A stretch of 64,000 bases of DNA from Homalodisca vitripennis (lineage: Eukaryota > Arthropoda > Insecta > Hemiptera > Cicadellidae). Below, piece by piece: positions 8,475-20,248 of the stretch (position 1 is the stretch's first letter; each line of letters begins with the position of its first letter). Location of the stretch: contig NC_060213.1 of assembly GCF_021130785.1 (NCBI RefSeq), positions 94,108,501 to 94,172,500 on the forward strand. Reading direction: 5' to 3'. Below the pieces are notes generated by a model, which worked only from the letters and a program-made list of their open reading frames with translations, did not search any database and was not told the origin of the DNA. The position numbers and the translations under genes were made by a program.

Positions 8475-9425
8475 ATAGTACAAAAAGGGACTTTACAAAT
8501 TTTAAAATTCACAAACATTTTATTAAACAAGGTACAGATCTGTTTTTGGTAATATTTTAAAGGAAAAAATTTTTACGTTTTTTGACCTTTAAACTGAAAA
8601 TGTTCTATGTGGCTTCCGTTGGTTATTCTGCGGACATCCCATCGGTAGTCGATTTCTTCCCAGACTCGCACTAGCATTTTCCGGTGTAACTTGCTCAGTA
8701 GCAGCATAAATTCTTGCTCTAAGTTCAGGTAGAGTGGCCGGTAAAGGAGGTACGTACACCATATCTTTTGTGAAACCCCAGAAGAAAAATTCTAGCGATG
8801 TCATGTCTGTTGAACGGGGGGGGGCATGCAATTGGCGCATCAACGGGCAATCTTATCAGTTGTCTTTAATTGCTTGTAAAAGCGAATATCGATATGGTTT
8901 TCAAGTGCAAACGTTTTTCTTAACACACGCCAAACCGTCGTATGTGGTACTTGCAGCTCACGACATGCACGCAGGGTCGATTTCGTAGGGCTATTTACAA
9001 AACATTGTCTCACTTGTTCAACGACTTCGTCAGATGTGCTTGGACGACATAAGGATTTTTTTTTTATGTTTCACTGAGAACCCTGTTTCTACAAAACAAC
9101 TATGCCACTCATAAATTGTAGGCCCTACTAGGAGAATCTTTAGCGTGCTTTTTACGAAAACTACGCTGAAACTGTTGTCGCAGACTTCGATTCTTCAAAC
9201 CAAAACACACAACTAGCACGCTCCGGTCCAGTGAAGGCAGCCATGTTTAAAACGTAGCTGTCACTAGCGCTTGTGCGGCGCAATTAGGCACTAACGGACT
9301 ACGCGAGTAAAAGAAAAACTTGAACTGTTTTCCTTTAAAACAACACCAAAACCAGCTCTGTACCTTTTTTGCTAAATTTTATATGAATTTTCAAATTTGT
9401 GAAGTCCTTTTTAAAACGCCCTGTA
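8475..9425 (-). mobile_element. internally deleted mariner element with about 95-bp terminal inverted repeats
   Basis: The left end (about 8475-8567) and right end (9328-9425) are imperfect inverted repeats. Shared blocks, read inward, include GGACTTYACAAATTT, AAAATTCA, AAGGTACAGA and TTTTAAAGGAAAA. The right end closes with CCCTGTA|TA, compatible with a TA target site. The interior is only about 760 bases, too short for a full transposase, so the element has lost part of the middle. It is a different mariner lineage from the one at 4677-5489. Confidence 0.75.
8589..9244 (-). pseudogene. mariner transposase remnant (N-terminal and C-terminal pieces)
   Basis: The start ATG is at 9242-9244, giving MAAFTGPERASCVFWFEES, the usual N-terminus ahead of the first helix-turn-helix. 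The frame then breaks repeatedly. The C-terminal piece (8589-8843) has PPRSTDMTSLEFFFWGF, which covers the third catalytic position region (normally PRSPDL-P-D/E), then KDMVYVPPLPATLPELRARI and the family's C-terminal tail to the stop at 8589-8591. The catalytic core around the first two acidic residues is largely absent. The canonical PRSPDLTP has become PRSTDMTS. Confidence 0.75.
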
Positions 9426-9984
9426 TAATATACTACAACATTCTAGAAAATAGTAAATACTTAAATAATTTACTAACTAGGCAACAGTAAAATATAAATG
9501 TATAGAAAGAATAAATATAAACAGAAGTTTCTAACATAAATACTATTCTCATGTTTGTAGATAAGTGGAATTTTAAGTTGTTGTTATTTCAAGTGTTTAA
9601 TTGCAGGAGAACTTCTGGTTATAATTAATAATATCTCTAAAGACCAATTGTTTATCATTGTGTTACCCATATAAACTACTTATAGTGGCCTGTATATCAT
9701 TCACTTTACAGAAGAATCTTCACATTTGAATTTTGTCATGTAACCTCTTCGAAGGCTCATCTTAATCGCGGACACATGATCAAAAACATTATTCTTTTTT
9801 ATAGGTACTATGCTGGTCCACATTTTCCATAAACTCAGTATCTTTTCAATATTAAAACTATAAATATGTCCCTAAAATACAGTGGTTTCTCAACAATGGT
9901 ATTGAGAAACATTTATCTTACGAACATGGTTGTTAAATCTATTGTAGAAGCGTGTTCGGAAATTAGTGAAATACAAAAAGCACT
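9426..9984. other. AT-rich spacer, nothing recognised
   Basis: No coding signal, RNA gene or clear repeat seen. Confidence 0.35.
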
Positions 9985-10145
9985 TTTACGGTGTGTTTGC
10001 TGTTAAGGAAGACACTCAAGTGATTCAGAGAGTCTGTGCCGCGGCCCGTACGTGTGTGGAGAGACAAAAGACCAAGGAATGGACTAGTGTAGATTATATT
10101 TGTAAGGAAGCATTAGAAGCACTGGTATCTTTATTTACAGTTGCA
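9985..10145 (+). repeat. single unit of the 127-bp satellite family
   Basis: The blocks GAAGACACTCAAGTGATT, CGTACGTGTGTGGAGAG and AAAGACCAAGGAATGGACT match the tandem array at 47765-48850, especially its last unit (AGACACTCAAATGATTCGCAGTGTCGG and GACCATGGAATGGACTGGTG). The 75-codon ORF running across it is therefore repeat sequence, not a gene. Confidence 0.7.
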
Positions 10146-10193
10146 TATATTTTGCTCTTTGTGTTAGTAAAGTCCTACACTAAATGGAAATAA

Positions 10194-10758
10194 GATATTC
10201 TACTGCTTTAAACATTTTAATTGCTTTATAAATAATCTGTTGTATTAATAACAATACAGTTGTTTTAATATTTGTAAAAATTACATTTATAAATTTTTCC
10301 ATACAGAATAACATTAAAAGTGTTATTATGATAATGTGTAGTGTAGTTTGCCTTGAACATATGTTAAAAAGAGAAAATGCACTTACAATTAACTATGGGG
10401 ATAATGTAGTACACATACACACATATAGTAGTTTTAACTGTGATGCCTGCATTACATTACTGGCCAAACACTAGATGACTGTTATTCCTTAAACTTGATG
10501 TTAAAAAACACATACAAACTTACAATAGTGCTTAAAGTAATTACACATATTTGTGGAGTCATGATGTAATGTTTACACACACACAATTATTTACAATGAG
10601 CATGATGAGGGTTTATAGTAATTTAGAGACTAATGGGGACGTAGTATGGACAGAATTTCGAAATGCTACTAGACTTATATTTACGCCTGACAACCTAATA
10701 ATGTCCATATTTCAATCAATTACTTTTGACTTTTGCGTTAAAACCGAAATAAAAAAGT
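10194..10758. other. AT-rich spacer, nothing recognised
   Basis: No gene or RNA recognised; a short unsupported ORF at 10551-10814 runs into the hairpin below. Confidence 0.35.
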
Positions 10759-10829
10759 ACTGTCGTATTTGTAATGTTTTTATATACCATTACGATAGTA
10801 CTATTACGTCGTAATAGCATTACGACAGT
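10759..10829. repeat. hairpin cluster with TTACGAC arms
   Basis: ACTGTCGTA at 10759 and its inverse CATTACGACAGT at 10818-10829 close a 71-base stem-loop; inside it ATTACGTCGTAAT is itself an odd-centre palindrome. It could be a tiny foldback element or its end. Confidence 0.55.
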
Positions 10830-10844
10830 TATCGTGTTCACAAA

Positions 10845-11277
10845 CCACAGAGCGCTTACTTTTTCCGATTCAATTATTTTGTATTTGGCTATATCTGTAA
10901 CATATGCGTTTAAATAAAAAAAAAAAAAAAAAAACTAACATATGATCGGAAGACCAAATACCTGTCAAACGACTTTTATTATTAAATTGTATAATTGAAT
11001 CGGAAAAAGTAAGGGCTCTGTGGTGTAATGGTAGCACATTCACGCGGAAAGTGAGAGATCCGGGTTCGACTCCCGGCGGAGTAAGTACTTTTTGTGATTC
11101 AATGTTTATTGAAATTAAATAAGGCTATTTCCATTTATACAATTTATTGTAAATAAACGTCGTTTGAAAGGTATTTGGACTTCCGATCATATGTTAGTTT
11201 TTTTTATTTTAAACGCATATGTGACAGATACGGCCAGATACAAAATAATTGAATCGGAAAAAGTAAGCGCTCTGTGG
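10845..11277. repeat. inverted repeat built from tRNA-like retroposon units
   Basis: The left arm 10845-10973 is the reverse complement of 11159-11277 (length differs mainly by an A-run at 10916-10934). Each arm is the 5' flank of a tRNA-like unit (block GAATCGGAAAAAGTAAG then the tRNA start). The left arm contains only the first dozen bases of the tRNA-like part in antisense. A second, plus-strand unit occupies the space between the arms. This suggests nested or inverted insertion of one repeat family. Confidence 0.75.
11014..11084 (+). tRNA. tRNA-Gln-like sequence, unit 1 (probably SINE head or pseudo-tRNA)
   Basis: A 71-base cloverleaf-like sequence. The A box is TGGTGTAATGG, the D stem GTG/CAC, the anticodon stem TTCAC/GTGAG, the T arm CCGGG-TTCGACT-CCCGG, and the B box GGTTCGACTCC. 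The D-arm wording resembles tRNA-Gln. The anticodon loop reads GCGGAAA, with C instead of T at position 33, and the end base pair (1:72) is mismatched, so it is probably not a working tRNA. The flanking sequence is shared with unit 2, which fits a dispersed Pol III retroposon. Confidence 0.45.
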
Positions 11278-11338
11278 TGTAATGGTAGCACATTCACCCG
11301 GCAAGTGAGAGATCCGGGTTCGACTCCCGGCGGAGCAA
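11268..11338 (+). tRNA. tRNA-Gln-like sequence, unit 2 (probably SINE head or pseudo-tRNA)
   Basis: Same layout as unit 1 with a better acceptor stem (GCTCTG pairing with CGGAGC) and the same intact A and B boxes. The anticodon loop is CCGGCAA, again with C at position 33; read literally the anticodon is GGC. Followed by a GTACTTTTT run that could stop RNA polymerase III. A tRNA search program might call this; the unusual loop and the repeat-family flanks argue against a functional gene. Confidence 0.45.
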
Positions 11339-11394
11339 GTACTTTTTCGTGAATCAATGTTTATTGAAATTTTTTATATATATATAAGACCACA

Positions 11395-11800
11395 AAATAA
11401 TACTTGGTTCGGGCAGGAATTGAATAACCAAACCTCTGGGGTGTTCTCTGACCACAGGTCACTTTATGCGCAGTAACTGCACCACCACCCCCTTCACTTA
11501 GACTCTACAGACATTTCCCCAGTTGATCGGTGGCACTCTCTCTCAACCACTTCCTTCAATTCGGCAGACTCATACCATCACTGTAGACTTTATAATATCC
11601 ATCTGTACTCAATTTTCCGGGCTCTACCATCAATGATATCAAAACTTTTCCTTGAATGAATAATCCGCCGGGAGTGACTCAGCCGCCGCTTATCACCACT
11701 ACAAACACCACCGTCCAACCTTCCTCCTTGAGAGTAGCCAGCCCCATCCGGCTTTCTCGCCACATACCTGCGTGGTTCTATCACTTATACTCTATAATAT
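11395..11800 (-). mobile_element. GC-richer retroposon-like block with a tRNA-like Pol III promoter (minus strand)
   Basis: On the minus strand, TGGTGCAGTTACTGCGC (11468-11484) resembles an A box and GGTTATTCAATTCCTGCC (11412-11429) resembles a B box, at roughly tRNA spacing. The block stands out by its GC content from the AT-rich surroundings. A 64-codon minus ORF (11590-11784) is in it but shows no family. Could be a SINE or the body of an unrecognised retroposon. Confidence 0.35.
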
Positions 11801-14800
11801 AATTTTATATACAAGTAATAACTCTCGATTACGCAAAACTATTTGTATTATACTGGGACACGAAGAACAAATTTTCTATCATTCCAACTAATCCTGAGGT
11901 AAGTGACATAAACATAAAAATATTGTAATCTTTTGATTTATTTGAATATAAATATTTTTTCATAAATGGGGACCTTCATTCAAAGAGTGAAAATGTACTC
12001 TATTCAAATTTTATGACATTGTATTGAATAGTTCCATGATTTTAGTAACAATTAAATTATTTAAAGACCAGTGTAGGTAAATCCTCTTTAAGTCGTCCCT
12101 AGGTTTCTGCACGTCTTATATTAACTTTAGTATAACTACTGTAAGCATAAGCATAAAGATTACGAACGCTATGAAGTAATTAAGAAAACAAATATTTAGA
12201 GTTTAAGGAAAATAACAGTTCGCTACACAAATTATTTTATGTAAATGTAGTTTATTAGGAGTCTCTAGAAGCACAGAACAACATTCAAACTAAAATAAGT
12301 CTACTTTCAATATAATTAGTGATCAATTTCGTGTTACTTATAAGTAAACATTAAGCGGATGAAATATCAGGAAAATACAGTTATTATTATTTGTTTCTAA
12401 GCATAATACAGAAATCACCATTCCAAACAACGCTTAGTTAGGCTGCTATTAACAATGTTTGTTTTCTTTAAAGTACGCACGTATATTATCAGTAATGTAA
12501 ACTAATTTATTCAATATCTCTTTTGTCTTAGCGTTTAGTCATTTATACCTATTTACTGATTTAATTTTGGAACACTAACCATGACAATGTGATGACAATA
12601 TCATCAGCCAAGTTTAGCCTCCTACTCTAGCTTTGATGATATTCGAAGAGATATAAAAGATCTTATTCTTTAACTCAGTACGCTGTAACACAGTGACAGC
12701 TGAAATTCTTCTATATGTGTCCTAAGAGACAACACAATGTAGAAACAGCTTAACTAAGCAGTGTGTCTACTCCTTTGCTCAAACTTAATTCCCCAATTAA
12801 TCCGAGGAGCATAGTTCAGGGACCAATACGACCTAAAAGCCATAAAAACTAACAGACTGCATAGTTTTTGAGAAGAACATTCCTTTTTAAATCTGAGGTG
12901 TATCGTAAATCAGATTTCGAACATAAATCTTCTTCTAGTGAACAACAGGATTACTCGAAGCGCGAGACTAGGATCTCGGACTTAATAACCGCGTGTATCC
13001 ACGAATATAGGTCGTACTACCTGGAAAAGGAAATATTCTTCTCCTGTTCATGCTGAAGTGGAAGAAGTTTTATACCCATACCCTGTGTTGAGTAGCTCCA
13101 CACAGTTTAAAACGGATCGATTCATTAACCTATTCCACAACAAAATGGTACTTATTAACTTTAAGGAAAATGCATGACTTACTAATACTTGGTTTAACAT
13201 GTTTTAATTTAATTATGAAAAGAAAATCTTCTATGTTCTGATTTATTCTTTAGAAATAAATTATAGAGTTATATTTCAGTATAATAGGTGCAAAATTGAA
13301 TTACAGTCTTTTAAAATTTTGTAAATGATATCAATAACATTGGGTGATATCAATTACTAGTTTCTTTTTTATCTTTTTACAATTGGACTGAATATAAATG
13401 GAAACCGTTTTACTTAGTGTAAAACTTTTGGCTATTGAACTCAAAAGTTTACATTGTCATTTTATCGTTAAAAGGGCTAATTGACTTCATCATGCTTTCC
13501 ATGTATTATTACTAGTCAAACTACGTTTTATTATATTGCTTGAAATATGAGGAATTTAACTAATTGGATGATACGTTAAGAAAAAGTAAGTCGTTCTAAA
13601 GAAATCCCGTATATGTCATAGTTTTCTTTTTCTTATGACCTAATTATTTTTATGTAACAGTATGGTATTTTTGTGTATTGGTATTAAGACAGAGCGAAAT
13701 ATACCGTTCCAGAGTACAAAAGTGTCGAGTAAAATCCACCTAAATGGGCCGTGAACATTATTAGCACCTAAATAGCATACATTTATTAGTTTATAAAAAT
13801 AGTCTTGTAATTTTTTTTTTATAGTGCTATGGATGTCTTAGGCTAAAATAGAACAAAAAAAGGCATTTATTAACGTAGAAACATTTTTTACGTGCGACAT
13901 GGAAGTAACGTGATTCAAATGAATGTAAAAAAGTCCTATATTAACTACCAACAGTCAAAATGCATCGGACAGGTTCGACTACTAGTATTTTGTATAATTA
14001 TAAAGTCTAATCTATATGCCATTGCTGCTGATGAACTCTCACTTTAGTTTAATTAGCTCACCTTAAATTCATTAGAAGGTATTATACATTTTAACAATTT
14101 TGATGCTATATATCGATTCTTGAGTTAACAATTTAAAAAATTAAAAATAACTTAAAAACGTTTTTCATAGTTTGTTAACTTGGACTGTGTTACAACTATA
14201 TTCTACAACATGTTGTTCACACTGCGTCGAAATTTTGTTTAAACAATTAATAAACTATTTAATTATTTCGTTCAGTTACCATGATTTAAAATAGAATCAG
14301 GTGTGTTTCGCCATGGTATGGTTCAGAATAAAAAAATACCAGCAAAAGTTTTATGTCTATAGGTTAGTGTTCAACTCCGCTAACTGTTAAACGTCCGTCA
14401 TAATTAATTTGAATTTATAAAGTTATTATATCAGAAATAAATTCCTGAATTATTTCTATAATTTATAAGTTTGTCTCGTTGAAAATATACGGTTGAGAGA
14501 GGAATGCAAATAAAATAAATGGGATGTGCACCTTTAAGTTTCAAGGAAGGAAAGAGAGTCTTTAAAGCAAATGCTCTTAAAAGGCTTATTATATTAATGG
14601 ACCTCCTCTACGCAAAAGAAAACAATGTTCCATTTAGCCACTTAAAGTTATTGTTCTACTCAATAACAAGATATTTTAAATCAAACCTTTTTTAAACCTG
14701 TTTTTACAAAGTTGTGCTGTACCTATAGTAATAATTTATTCATGTATTTCACTGATTACACCGAAAATCAGATTCCTAAATTGTACTGTATGTGAGCTTT

Positions 14801-17541
14801 ACATGGCGCTAAATAAGGCAGAGTTAAAGCGCTGACCGAACATTAGCGAGGCCTATAGCGTATACCTCAAGAAGATAGAGTAAAATGTTTGCCTGCCTGT
14901 GTACACGATCTCTTTTTTTGTTCGATAGGCAGCATGTACGAGTTTGATTATCGCGCATGTCTATAGAACTTAGCTGGGCGTTACTGGAAAACGTTTACAC
15001 CAATCTTATATTACTAAACATTGTTGGAAACGATAAAATTGCAAAATGAATAAATTCTTATCTTATAATTATAAAAACAAAATATTGCAACATATGAAAT
15101 TTGAACATTATATAATTATGGACTTGAATCATTCATACCAGTTTGACAGTTCAAATTTCCAATTATTGCAGTTTTCATACTAAAGACAAAAAAAAAATCA
15201 AGTACATCTCTGAAGAAGTTTTTTATAATGTGACTTTATCGTATTATGGAGAACGGGAAAACTGGAAACACGGGAGCATGGGAAAACTCTTGTTTACCAA
15301 AGCTACAATTATCGCTGCTTCTTTTCCCTGACCCAGCAAATCAAATTGCTCTTGTTAAAGAAAATTGGCTTGTCGCAGTTGCTTTGCGCTGGTTTTCTTC
15401 AAAGCAGTTCAACAATCCGTTTTGAAGGTCCTTAATTATAAAAGTTATTGATATTATGATTTTTTTGGTCTGTCTTATTTTAAAATAAATATAAATTAAG
15501 TTCTTGATTATTTAACTCAATTGAAAACATGGGTATAGTTAAAATACTACGTTATTTCCCTCAAAATAAAAACTAATGATCTTATATAGTCAAATATTTA
15601 AGTTTGACGACAGTTCAAACTTAGATTTGTTGTTATTTTGTCTAGAATATGTAATATTAAAAAGTTTGAGAAATATTTTTAACGATCAACTTAATATTTA
15701 ATATCTTTTGCTTAGCTACATCAATGGGATTTTATAGCAGTTTCCTATTAGTCCGCTTTCATATCTTCCTTTCTGTATGTTCAAATGGATATCCCAAGAA
15801 CGAATTAAACTATTGATTTTAGTTTTTCATCCAATGTCATATACGTTCGAAGCGTCATATTTAATGTCGGTTATAATTCTCTGTGAAATTTTGTATAGCC
15901 AATTGCGCAAGTTACCCATCCCTATGATGTACATAGAAATTTATTATCTGTATCATGTATATTTTATCTTAAATTTATAAAAAATAGAATTAATTCAATG
16001 AAGGAGGGGTTTTACTTAGTGCAATTTTAATCCACTTGCTAAATGTAGATGTTCCTCTCTGTATGCTAGTGCCTATAAACATTTTCATTTGTCTGCCATT
16101 CCACAGGCTTGAGATTGAAACAAGGTATATACTTGAAATGTCAGATGCGACTTTACTAAGGCTTGTTGGGCTACATCCTAATCGTATAGCGTAGCCTCAA
16201 CTTGTAATTTCCCAAAATCCTATAAAAAATCATAAATTTTCTTATAAACCAAAGAATATTGCGGGAGCACCTAGTAGGTTAAAATTGCAGCTCAGAACGA
16301 GTTAAACTAAAGAAGTTAATAATGACTTTAAATTGAGAACTCTTGTGCATTTATTCTGATACATACAGTATCGTAATGTTTTAAAATATAGTCATCATTA
16401 TCGAGCTTTCGACGAAAAGAATAAACAATAACCTGTATTATTTATAGTATATACTAATATTTCTTCATAATGTAAAAAGTATGTCCGCACGAGATTCTAC
16501 AATTATTGTATAAGTGAGACAAAAACTAATGTGTAGATTTTACACATATCTAATACGTAAAAAGTTTGTTCGGTAATATTCCCCCCTTCGGCATATATTT
16601 AATGAAAGGTTTAAAACTTGTATTTCCTGTTTTAAATATGTGGCAATTTTTTTATTTTAAATATTTTAGATAAATAAGCAGGCAATGTCGAAGTCATATT
16701 AAGGTAAAGAAAAACGTACTTCTCTAAAAAAAGCCAGTGGATCCTTGTCGGCTGATTTAATGGTGATTTCATACATTACAGTTTATTGCTACGAAGTACA
16801 GTAGCTGGGGTTAGATTTAATTGTTTGCTACACTTTTACCACGAACTTTTCATCACCATTTATATGGTTTTTAGCTTATTCGTGATTAAAATGAAATAAG
16901 ATATCATTCATTAACATATTCACTATCTATTACAAACTATAAGACTTACATAGATGTTCTATTTCATTCAAAATTTGTGTGATTTTTATGTTCTGCCTAG
17001 TGGACTTGAACTATCAAATACAAGTAAAAATGTCCGAAATATATCATGGCACTGCAAAGAATACAGAAGAAGGAAAATGTTTGGGTCCACTAGTAAGTAG
17101 AATTGCGTACAATTTGGTAGTACGGAAGTGATATATTAGATGCATTTTGAAAACATTTTAATACATATATCCCAACAACAATTACATTATAGACGGTTTA
17201 AATTTATTTCTTTTACTATTTACGAAATATATTTGCAACAAAACAGAAACAATAAGTAGTTTAAGAATTTCTAATAACCACACTGATACAATAACATGAA
17301 AAGGAAAGCAATTTTTTTTACAAATTACGAAACAGTATAAAAGCACAATAATATGATAGTATATAATTTATCACAAACATATTTTACTATTATATAATAA
17401 TAGTTTCTTATATGTCGCCGTTTATACTTTGTCAGTAATAGAAAATAGTAATGATGTAAACTTTAACTAGGTTCTTGGACAGCTTAGTTTTATAGGAAAA
17501 GAACTGGTTACCGGTTTATTAAGATATGGCTAAAATGTGCA
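11801..17541. other. 5.7 kb of AT-rich DNA with no recognisable gene
   Basis: I see no conserved coding frame, RNA gene or clear mobile element. Small ORFs (12868, 15143, 15777) have no family signal. The stretch 14800-15000 is somewhat GC-richer and may be an old repeat. The block TGTTTACCAAAGCTA at about 15291 also occurs at about 45091, a hint of another diverged duplicate. Likely intron or intergenic. Confidence 0.4.
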
Positions 17542-17857
17542 CTTCATATGAGAAAGAACAGGCTAAGTCCATTTTGAGTAATTTTACAGGAGAGCGTTTT
17601 TAATGTTTAAATGTTAAATAAAACCTTACCAATGGGTAATAACTACAAGAATATAATAATTATGCCTAGTAAATGTTGTTTTACATTGCTTTAAATTAAC
17701 AAAAGCGTCATTATTGTATTGTTTATTCCCAAAACTCGTACTTAAAAGTCATAAGTACAAAACAGAACGGCAAAAAACAAGTTCAGTCCATGGGCTTACC
17801 CAGTTTTTTTACCAAACCTGGTAAAATAAAAGCCACATATAAATAGAAATTTATGTT

Positions 17858-17863
17858 TTTATT
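17858..17863 (-). terminator. polyadenylation signal AATAAA of the transposase gene
   Basis: AATAAA on the minus strand, 60 bases downstream of the stop codon at 17923-17925 and inside the left terminal repeat of the element. Confidence 0.5.
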
Positions 17864-17922
17864 CAAATGAAATAAAGATACAAGGTAAACTCTACTTAGG
17901 CAATCTTAGTTTGATGTCCAGA

Positions 17923-19909
17923 TTATTCATGAGGCAAACTTCCATAGTATTCTTGAGCTTGTGGGCCACAGAATTTTTTCAAGGCTTGCAAATCTTGGTA
18001 CTTGGCCAATGGAATCGGTAGAAGACCTAGAACAACAAAAAACATGTATTTTATGTCATTAACCTAAAACTATAAGTTATAACTGAATAAGGAGGTTACG
18101 TCAGTGTAGATTAGGTAGCTACACCACCAGGTGCTAAATGAGTATTACTTTAATTGACATTCAAATGTATTGAAAGTATAATAAACTAAGTTATACAACC
18201 TTATATAATAGTTAAAATTGTGTCTAGTGGAAATAATATTGCTTACCTTCATATGAAAAGTTTGGTAGGTTGAATTCTCCCTCATTTTTTCCATGTGGTG
18301 GCAGATCCATTGTGGTAATGGATGCAAGTTCAAAAGCGCCATTAAAACTTGTTCTGAACTTAACTTCCTTCTTGAGATTTATTTCAAATACAATTTCTCT
18401 GACAGGGCGGGTAGCAAAGGGACACTTTTTCTTGTAAAACGGTGCTAAGTGTGCAGTCCATTGACGAAATGTATCAATCGTGGCTTCGTGCACGATAAAG
18501 GGTGACGGATTTGTCCGAGCTGTTTCAAATACCTCGATCCAGTCATGTGGAAGCTCAGTACGAGTTTTTTGGTTGATTAACCCTAAGTTTTTGTCAGTCT
18601 CAAGGTAACTATGTCCTCTCACTGGAAAACTTGCTGTTATTAAGTCAAAGCGTCGCTCAGTATGAACTAAATTGTGGAAAAAACGTACCAATGTATAATT
18701 TTTGTTCTGTCCTGAACATCCATCACAGAACACTTCCAGTTTCCTTACTCTTTCGTCCAATTCATCGTAAACAAATTTGTGAAGCATTGAACATACGTCA
18801 TCGCTTCCTTTTTTTCCTGAACATTCTGGGTAGATGAAAAAGACGCTTTTTCTACTTGCTAATATATGAACGTTGAAGTTGTAAACAGACAATTGCCTTT
18901 TATAGTACACATCGTTAGTAGGGATGTTGGGCAAAGACAGGTTTTTGCCAAAATCAAAAGCAATAGCTTCATAATCTGCATGAGTCTTACTAAACTCTTT
19001 AGCATCTTTTTTCTTGTTATAGAATGCGCTTGCTTTTCTTTTATGGACTTGGTTTTCAACATGCAAACGTTCGATTTCTTTATTAATTTTTGTCAAACAA
19101 TTTTTGTCAGTTATGTGTTTTTTTTCATTTTCTAATACCTTAACTTTGGCTGAAAATTCATCACAAGTACTGCACGTGTCTGTGCGAGGATATCCGAAAG
19201 ATATGTTGAATTCACTTGAAAAGATTTCTCTGTAACACTGGTAAGAAACTTTAACTGATGGGTATGCTTCTTTAAATAAATTATACATCTTTGTTGTATT
19301 CAGCTCTTCAGAAAGATAAGTTTTCTTTGAGTCTTTTAATCCATAGTGACTGCCTCGTCTGGGAAAAGATGCAATGTGGGGCTTGATGGAATTTCTAGTT
19401 ACGTCTGAAAGCCTCCAAGGCCTATTATCGTGTTTACCCCGTTTATCTAAAGGGGATTGACCACTTGACCTCAAACTAGACACTAAATACTCAACTTTGC
19501 CTTTAGTTATGCCATGAAAAGCAATGAAAGCTTTGCGACAAATTACAGTATCCTCAACAGTTCCATTAATATTCACCCTTACTCTATATTTGTAGGAGGC
19601 ATTGTTTTGTCGGGCATTTTCTGCATTTCTAGGCCGTCTACGTTGAATGGGCAAGACTGAAATTAGGCCACACAAGTAACTATTTTGCATGTCAACAGAG
19701 TTTAGTAAATTAAATTCCTTTAAAATACTATTTCTAGTCGCCTCTGGGACTTTCTCAAAGCACTTCAAGGTACATTGGCAATCTTCACCCATAGTATGTG
19801 AAGATAGGTTAAGTTTCTTTCTTACCTCTGACATCCTACCATACCTTTTCCTTTTCTTCGAAGTTTCAAGCTTCATTGGAGAACCATCAGAGGGAATGTC
19901 ACCTTCCAT
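17923..19909 (-). CDS. two-exon DDE-type transposase (DUF7869-like family), 588 residues
   Basis: Exon 1 is 18247-19909 and exon 2 is 17923-18026. The donor is GAAG|GTAAGC (18241-18246) and the acceptor TTGTTCTAG|GT (18027-18028). The joined length is 1767 bases = 589 codons, in frame, ending KFCGPQAQEYYGSLPHE, a tail typical of the family. Unspliced, the frame would stop 7 residues into the intron. N-terminus: basic stretch (KKRKRYGRM) and a cysteine cluster CQCTLKC (44-50). Next are a conserved block GITKGKVEYLV (133-143), DTCSTCDEF (244-252) and a coiled coil (255-300). The RNase-H-like part has D319 (FDFGKNL), D396 (CDGCSGQNKN) and RGHSYLETD (431-439) as candidate metal-binding positions. 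The start at 19909 has a normal acidic N-terminus and no longer upstream frame. An AATAAA lies at 17858-17863, 60 bases past the stop. I recall this as the DUF7869 group; that name needs a check. Neither exon shows a stop or frameshift, so it looks young. Confidence 0.85.
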
Positions 19910-20064
19910 AGTTATTAAAAAATAGCACGTAATATTAATGATAATTAGATACTAAACTCACTAAGCATTGAAAACCACCACTCTATAACACCATTATTTC
20001 ACATTAATTCAGTATTCAAGTGTAAAGAAGTCAGGTGGTGCGCGTAGTGGCAGACACAAGCACT

Positions 20065-20170
20065 ATGGACTGAGCCTGTTCTTTCCAATACTGGATGGAC
20101 TGAGCTTATTCTTTCCCTTTGGTGTTTTTTTTTAATTGTTGTTTTTCTCGGGACTGAGCTTGATATTTCC
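20065..20170. repeat. three subterminal copies of the transposon terminal word
   Basis: ATGGACTGAGCCTGTTCTTT (20065), ATGGACTGAGCTTATTCTTT (20095) and GGACTGAGCTTGATATTTCC (20151), all in the orientation of the right terminus and within 200 bases of it. Spacings are 30 and about 55 bases. Such arrays commonly bind transposase. Confidence 0.75.
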
Positions 20171-20248
20171 CAAACTAGCACATGCTACATATGCCGCAAC
20201 AGGAGTACCAACATATAAGCCAAAAAAAATCAAAATTGAGAAAAATGG

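Noticed and set aside
8372..8560. 62-codon plus-strand ORF
   Set aside because: More than half is the left terminal repeat of the deleted mariner element.
9966..10193. 75-codon ORF with a hydrophobic tail
   Set aside because: It lies across a 127-bp satellite unit that is repeated at 47.8-48.8 kb without the frame being kept.
11014..11338. Functional tRNA genes
   Set aside because: C at position 33 in both, atypical anticodon loops, mismatched first pair and repeat-family flanks; kept only as tRNA-like features.
12600..12650. Possible third copy of the duplicated segment at 12.6 kb
   Set aside because: Only short AT-rich words resemble 27.9 and 47.5 kb; not enough ordered anchors to claim homology.
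18145..18342. 65-codon minus ORF crossing the transposase intron
   Set aside because: It reads through the splice donor in another frame; the two-exon model explains the region.
18859..19925. Plus-strand and alternative-frame ORFs (18631, 18866, 19689; 18859-19062 minus)
   Set aside because: Shadows of the transposase gene.
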